NCBI RefSeq assembly: GCF_019047785.1
Contig: NZ_CP077290.1
Location: 372,001 to 436,000 of the forward strand
Length of the DNA: 64,000 bases
Origin: Enterobacter cancerogenus
GTDB lineage: Bacteria; Pseudomonadota; Gammaproteobacteria; Enterobacterales; Enterobacteriaceae
Direction of reading: 5' to 3'
Shown: positions 60,391 through 64,000 of the stretch, in pieces
How positions within the stretch are numbered: position 1 is the first letter of the stretch
How the letters are laid out: the number at the start of each line of letters is the position of its first letter
The notes under the pieces: model-generated
The model's database searches: none
The model's input: the letters and a program-made list of their open reading frames with translations, nothing else
What the model was told of the DNA's origin: nothing
Position numbers and translations under genes: made by a program

Positions 60391-61392
60391 ATGAGTAAAA
60401 TTGGCATTAATGGATTTGGACGCATTGGACGCCTTGTACTTCGTCGCCTTCTTGAAACCCAGGACAGCAACACCGTGGTCGCCATCAACGACCTGACCTC
60501 ACCGAAAGTGCTGGCCTACCTGCTCAAGCATGACTCCAACTACGGCGGATTCCCGTGGAGCGTCGATTTCACCGAAGATTCGCTGATCGTCGATGGCAAA
60601 ACCATTTCGGTTTACGCCGAAAAAGAGGCGAAGCATATTCCGTGGAAAGCCGCAGGCGTTGATATCGTGGTCGAATGCACCGGTTTTTACACCTCGGAAG
60701 AGAAATCCCGCGCGCACCTGGATGCAGGGGCGAAAAAAGTGCTGATCTCCGCCCCGGCGGGCGAGATGAAAACCATCGTGTTTAACGTTAACGACGACAC
60801 CCTCGACGCGAACGACACGATTGTTTCCGTGGCCTCGTGCACCACCAACTGTCTGGCCCCGCTGGCGAAAGCGCTTCACGACGCCTTTGGCATTAAGGTG
60901 GGCACCATGACCACCATTCACGCCTATACCGGGACGCAGGCGCTGGTGGATGGCCCACGTGGGAAAGATCTGCGGGCCTCCCGGGCGGCGGCGGAGAATA
61001 TCATTCCGCACACCACCGGTGCGGCGAAAGCCATCGGGCTGGTGATCCCGGCGCTGAGCGGAAAACTGAAAGGCCACGCGCAGCGTGTCCCGGTTAAAAC
61101 CGGTTCCGTAACCGAGCTGGTGGCGATCCTCGAGAAAAAGGTGACGGTGGAGGATATTCATGCCGCGCTGAAAAAAGCGACGCAGGGCAACAAATCATTC
61201 GGTTATACCGATGAAGAGATTGTCTCCTCGGATGTGATTGGCTCGCACTTTGGCTCGGTGTTTGACGCCACCCAGACGGAAGTCAGCGAGGCGGGCGACG
61301 TTCAGCTGGTGAAAGCCGTCGCCTGGTATGACAACGAATACGGGTTTGTTACGCAGCTGGTGCGTACCCTGGACAAATTCGCTTCACTGTAA
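60391..61392 (+). CDS. gapC: Glyceraldehyde-3-phosphate dehydrogenase GapC (intact)
   Basis: Encodes 333 residues with an unbroken frame. NAD-binding start [20 protein letters not shown]; catalytic Cys150 in [12 protein letters not shown] and His177 in [10 protein letters not shown]; Asp33 region (AINDLTS) favours NAD. Synteny with cybB and aldA makes it gapC, which in E. coli K-12 is a pseudogene. Its sequence is more like GapC than the housekeeping GapA ([15 protein letters not shown] differs from GapA). It acts in the cytoplasm in glycolysis or gluconeogenesis as a second GAPDH. Strong ribosome site CAGGAG. A terminator follows. Confidence 0.93.
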   Translation: MSKIGINGFGRIGRLVLRRLLETQDSNTVVAINDLTSPKVLAYLLKHDSNYGGFPWSVDFTEDSLIVDGKTISVYAEKEAKHIPWKAAGVDIVVECTGFYTSEEKSRAHLDAGAKKVLISAPAGEMKTIVFNVNDDTLDANDTIVSVASCTTNCLAPLAKALHDAFGIKVGTMTTIHAYTGTQALVDGPRGKDLRASRAAAENIIPHTTGAAKAIGLVIPALSGKLKGHAQRVPVKTGSVTELVAILEKKVTVEDIHAALKKATQGNKSFGYTDEEIVSSDVIGSHFGSVFDATQTEVSEAGDVQLVKAVAWYDNEYGFVTQLVRTLDKFASL

Positions 61393-61399
61393 AACTCTG

Positions 61400-61421
61400 C
61401 CCCCTCCGCAACCGGAGGGGG
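61400..61421. terminator. Hairpin between gapC and aldA
   Basis: A perfect 9-bp GC-rich stem (ccccctccg / cggaggggg) with a 4-base loop between the convergent genes. No clear T run follows on either strand. Confidence 0.65.
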
Positions 61422-61429
61422 AATCACGG

Positions 61430-62869
61430 TTACGACTGCAAATAGACCACCTGGGTCTGGAGGTATTCGTTCAGGCCATGTTTTCCATCCGCCCCGCCAA
61501 TACCGGACTTACGCCACCCCGCATGGAACCCCTGCATCGCTTCAAAGTTTTCGCGGTTAATATAGGTCTCGCCAAACTTCAGCCCCTTGATGGCTTTCAT
61601 CGCGACGTTCAAATCACGGGTATAGATCGACGAGGTTAATCCGTAGTCGCTGTCGTTCGCCATGGCCAGCGCCTCCTCCAGCGTGTCGAAAGCCACTACG
61701 GGGAGCACCGGGCCAAAGGTCTCTTCATGCATAATCGCCATGTCCTGATGCACGTCCAGCAGCAGGGTTGGCGGATAAAAGTACCCTTTGCCCTCGACGG
61801 TTTTACCGCCAAGCACCACCTTCGCCCCCTCCTGCACCGCGCGCGCCACCTTCTGCTCGACACGCTCACGCGCGGCCGCGTTGATCAGCGGCCCCATCGC
61901 AATGTCCGTGCGCTCTGCCGGATTGCCAAACTGGACTGCCTTCATCGCTTCACCCAGACGGTTCACAAAGCGGTCGTAAATGCCTTTTTGCACGTACACG
62001 CGCTCAGCGCAGTTGCACACCTGCCCGGTGTTGATGACGCGGGAGTCAACGATGGCTTTCACCGCCAGCTCCAGATCCGCATCGTCCATCACGATGGCCG
62101 GCGCTTTACCGCCGAGTTCCAGTCCGACTTTGGTAATGTTTTTTGCCGCCGCGGCCATGATTTTCTCGCCCGCGCCGACGCTTCCGGTCATGCTGACCAT
62201 CGCCACTTTCGGATTGCCTGCCAGCTCCTGGCCGACGGTTTCGCCACGGCCCAGCACCAGGTTAAAAACCCCTTTTGGCAGGCCGATATCATCGACAATT
62301 TTGGCAAAGGCAATGGCGTTGTTGGGGGTAAACTCGCTCGGTTTAATGACGATGGTGTTGCCGGTGAGCAGTGCGGGCGCGAGCTTGCGTGCGATCAGGA
62401 AGAACGGGAAGTTCCACGGCAAGATCCCGGTGGTCACCCCCAGGGCGCGTTTGAAGACGAGGATGTTCTCGCCCGGACGGTCGCTCTGAATGATTTCTCC
62501 TTCGTAGCGGCGCGCCCATTCGGCCATATAGTCGATGTAGTCCGCCGTGAAGTTGACTTCCACTTCCGCCAGCTGCTGGATCTTTCCCCCTTCGGCGACA
62601 ATCAGGGCGCTGATTTCGCTGACGCGCTCGCGGATCCCGGCGGAAATTTTGCGCAGCCAGTTTGCACGCTCAATCGCAGGCAGCGCCTCCCAGCCCGCCT
62701 GCGCACGTTCGGCGGCGTCAATGGCTTTTCGGGCATCGTCGGCGCTGCCATCGGGAATACGGGAAATGACCTCTTCGGTTGCCGGGTTGATGACGTCAAT
62801 CCAGGCGTCACCCTGCCAGGCCACAAACTGTCCATCGATATACATAGGATGTTGTACGGGTACTGTCAT
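61430..62869 (-). CDS. aldA: Lactaldehyde/glycolaldehyde dehydrogenase AldA
   Basis: Encodes 479 residues, as E. coli AldA, and is nearly identical in many parts. The catalytic Cys is in NTGQVCNCAERVYV and the general-base Glu in KVGLELGGKAPAIV; the NAD site has GSVGAGEKIM. It oxidises L-lactaldehyde and glycolaldehyde with NAD in fucose, rhamnose and glycol metabolism in the cytoplasm. In E. coli it is under catabolite repression and ArcA control. It starts about 200 bases after the ydcF stop, with the ydcF terminator between. Confidence 0.96.
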   Translation of the reverse strand: MTVPVQHPMYIDGQFVAWQGDAWIDVINPATEEVISRIPDGSADDARKAIDAAERAQAGWEALPAIERANWLRKISAGIRERVSEISALIVAEGGKIQQLAEVEVNFTADYIDYMAEWARRYEGEIIQSDRPGENILVFKRALGVTTGILPWNFPFFLIARKLAPALLTGNTIVIKPSEFTPNNAIAFAKIVDDIGLPKGVFNLVLGRGETVGQELAGNPKVAMVSMTGSVGAGEKIMAAAAKNITKVGLELGGKAPAIVMDDADLELAVKAIVDSRVINTGQVCNCAERVYVQKGIYDRFVNRLGEAMKAVQFGNPAERTDIAMGPLINAAARERVEQKVARAVQEGAKVVLGGKTVEGKGYFYPPTLLLDVHQDMAIMHEETFGPVLPVVAFDTLEEALAMANDSDYGLTSSIYTRDLNVAMKAIKGLKFGETYINRENFEAMQGFHAGWRKSGIGGADGKHGLNEYLQTQVVYLQS

Positions 62870-63028
62870 AACCTGCTCCTGTAATTACACTGTTTTTAAC
62901 AAGTAAATTTATTGTTAAAAATTACAATCACAGGGGCACTTGCCTACTCTATCAGGCTGTTTTTGTGAGGTATCTCATAGAAGAATCGGGTCAGCAGAAC
63001 ATTCAAATTACAAAGTCGCAACACAAAA

Positions 63029-63062
63029 TGCCCGTTTGCGAAAAAGACGCCGCAAACGGGCA
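63029..63062 (-). terminator. Terminator of ydcF
   Basis: A perfect 12-bp inverted repeat (tgcccgtttgcg / cgcaaacgggca) with a 10-base loop, just after the ydcF stop; TTTTG follows on the minus strand. Confidence 0.85.
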
Positions 63063-63067
63063 GAAGG

Positions 63068-63862
63068 TTAGATAAGGGAACGGCTTTCAAGCGCCTCGGT
63101 AAGGATCGCATCCTCACGCAGGATACGCCATGCGGCTTGAACCTCGGCAGGAAAATCCACGTGGACGATAAAGCCACGCCCCGCCGGTCCATAGCCGTTG
63201 ATGTCGTCCCACAAGCGCGGAAGCTCGCCCAGCAGCAGCGAAACATAGCGTTCGACCGGCCAAAGCCTCTCGTGTCCGCCGCTGAACGTCAGGCCGTTAT
63301 CGCTGTTTTGCAGAACGGGCGTCAGGCCGGGGTGGCTGATGAATAGCGGGGCCGCCAGTTCGTCCCGACATACATGGGCAAAGGTCGCCATGGTGCGGCG
63401 CTGCATGGTGGGGTCCTGTACCACCAGCACACGTTCAGGCGTCAGCCCCGTCTGTTTGATCCGCTCCCAGCTGAAGCGGGCATTCTCTCCGCAATTGGTA
63501 GACTGGTCTTCCACCAGGATGCGCTCGGGCGGTATGGACCAGACCTCCCGGGCGATGTCAGCCAGGATAGCCGCCTCCGCGCGCCCGGTGGTAGGAATGC
63601 GGTTATAGCGCGGGTGGCGCGCAATGGCAGCATATAAAAAGGTGGTGGAGTGTCCGATACCACCGCTTATCAGCAGCGGGACACCCTGTTCCGAGGCCAC
63701 CCTGCACGCCGCATCGATAGCCGGGATCACCGCGTTGCCCGCGAGAATAACCAAATCGACGGGCGCATTGGGTTGCAGGTCATCCTGCGCCAGCCAGCGT
63801 CCTGCGACGTTAGCGGCATTCAGGGTTGCCTCGGGTAAACAAGGAAAAAGTGCCAGTGTCAT
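63068..63862 (-). CDS. ydcF: YdcF, DUF218 SAM-binding protein
   Basis: Encodes 264 residues (266 in E. coli) and aligns throughout: [54 protein letters not shown] and the C-terminal [21 protein letters not shown]218 proteins have a Rossmann-like fold; E. coli YdcF binds SAM, but its reaction is unknown. In E. coli it lies between hrpA and aldA. The 138 bases beyond its start (63863–64000) hold its promoter region and no gene start. Confidence 0.94.
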   Translation of the reverse strand: MTLALFPCLPEATLNAANVAGRWLAQDDLQPNAPVDLVILAGNAVIPAIDAACRVASEQGVPLLISGGIGHSTTFLYAAIARHPRYNRIPTTGRAEAAILADIAREVWSIPPERILVEDQSTNCGENARFSWERIKQTGLTPERVLVVQDPTMQRRTMATFAHVCRDELAAPLFISHPGLTPVLQNSDNGLTFSGGHERLWPVERYVSLLLGELPRLWDDINGYGPAGRGFIVHVDFPAEVQAAWRILREDAILTEALESRSLI

Positions 63863-64000
63863 TGTTACCTCCTCACAGCAGTTAGGTTCAGCGTACCGTA
63901 CTCGTCAGTCCTGAAAAGGAGATCACTCCGAATCCCGGCGTGTCCGTACTCTTTCATTTTGTCACCTTTCAACCCAACCTAAAATGTCTGATAATCATAT

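Overview
The window is about 64 kb of a GC-rich enterobacterial chromosome. Gene content and protein similarity by eye point to Enterobacter (cloacae complex) or a close relative such as Lelliottia; this is an inference, since no rRNA or species marker is present. The backbone follows the E. coli order hrpA–ydcF–aldA–gapC–cybB–trg–ydcJ–opgD–rimL–ydcK–tehA–tehB read from right to left, with large accessory blocks inserted between the backbone genes. No tRNA, rRNA, CRISPR array, prophage or complete IS element was seen.

Left part (1–16 kb): the end of a DMT exporter gene, a DUF3313 lipoprotein, an orphan DppA-like peptide-binding protein divergent from a PepT-like tripeptidase, then tehAB, ydcK, rimL and opgD. 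Between opgD and ydcJ lies an insertion with a Phd/RelE-type toxin-antitoxin pair, a YbdL-like aminotransferase with an amino-acid-binding protein, a divergent LysR regulator and a type-B carboxylesterase.

Middle part (16–34 kb): the yciGFE stress genes, a cyanide-insensitive-type quinol oxidase (cioAB-like), a LysR regulator with a membrane PQQ-dependent dehydrogenase (these could form a periplasmic sugar/quinate oxidation chain ending at CioAB), the chemoreceptor trg (here with an NWETF tail), and frmRA for formaldehyde detoxification. From about 27.7 kb the DNA becomes more AT-rich: an orphan type VI cassette (hcp, a Tlde1-like L,D-transpeptidase-fold effector, two small two-helix membrane proteins as candidate immunity proteins), a CsbD/DUF883-like stress protein, the ycgZ–ymgA–ariR biofilm connector cluster, a LuxR-HTH/EAL protein and a double winged-helix regulator.

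Right part (34–57 kb): a complete type I secretion/adhesin operon on the minus strand (TolC-like outer membrane protein, a 6,017-residue BapA-like adhesin, ABC exporter, HlyD-like fusion protein). The adhesin carries 43 Ig-like domains of about 100 residues, most of them organised as six copies of a six-domain super-repeat with a period of almost exactly 1,797 bp. These are followed by a second type of repeat, an FG-GAP-like region with six DxDxDG-type calcium motifs, and an RTX/type I secretion C-terminus. The regulators at 31–34 kb sit next to this operon, so the region 30–57 kb reads as one biofilm island.

Far right (57–64 kb): a DeoR regulator with a Gfo/Idh oxidoreductase, cybB, an intact gapC, aldA and ydcF, back on the E. 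coli-like backbone.
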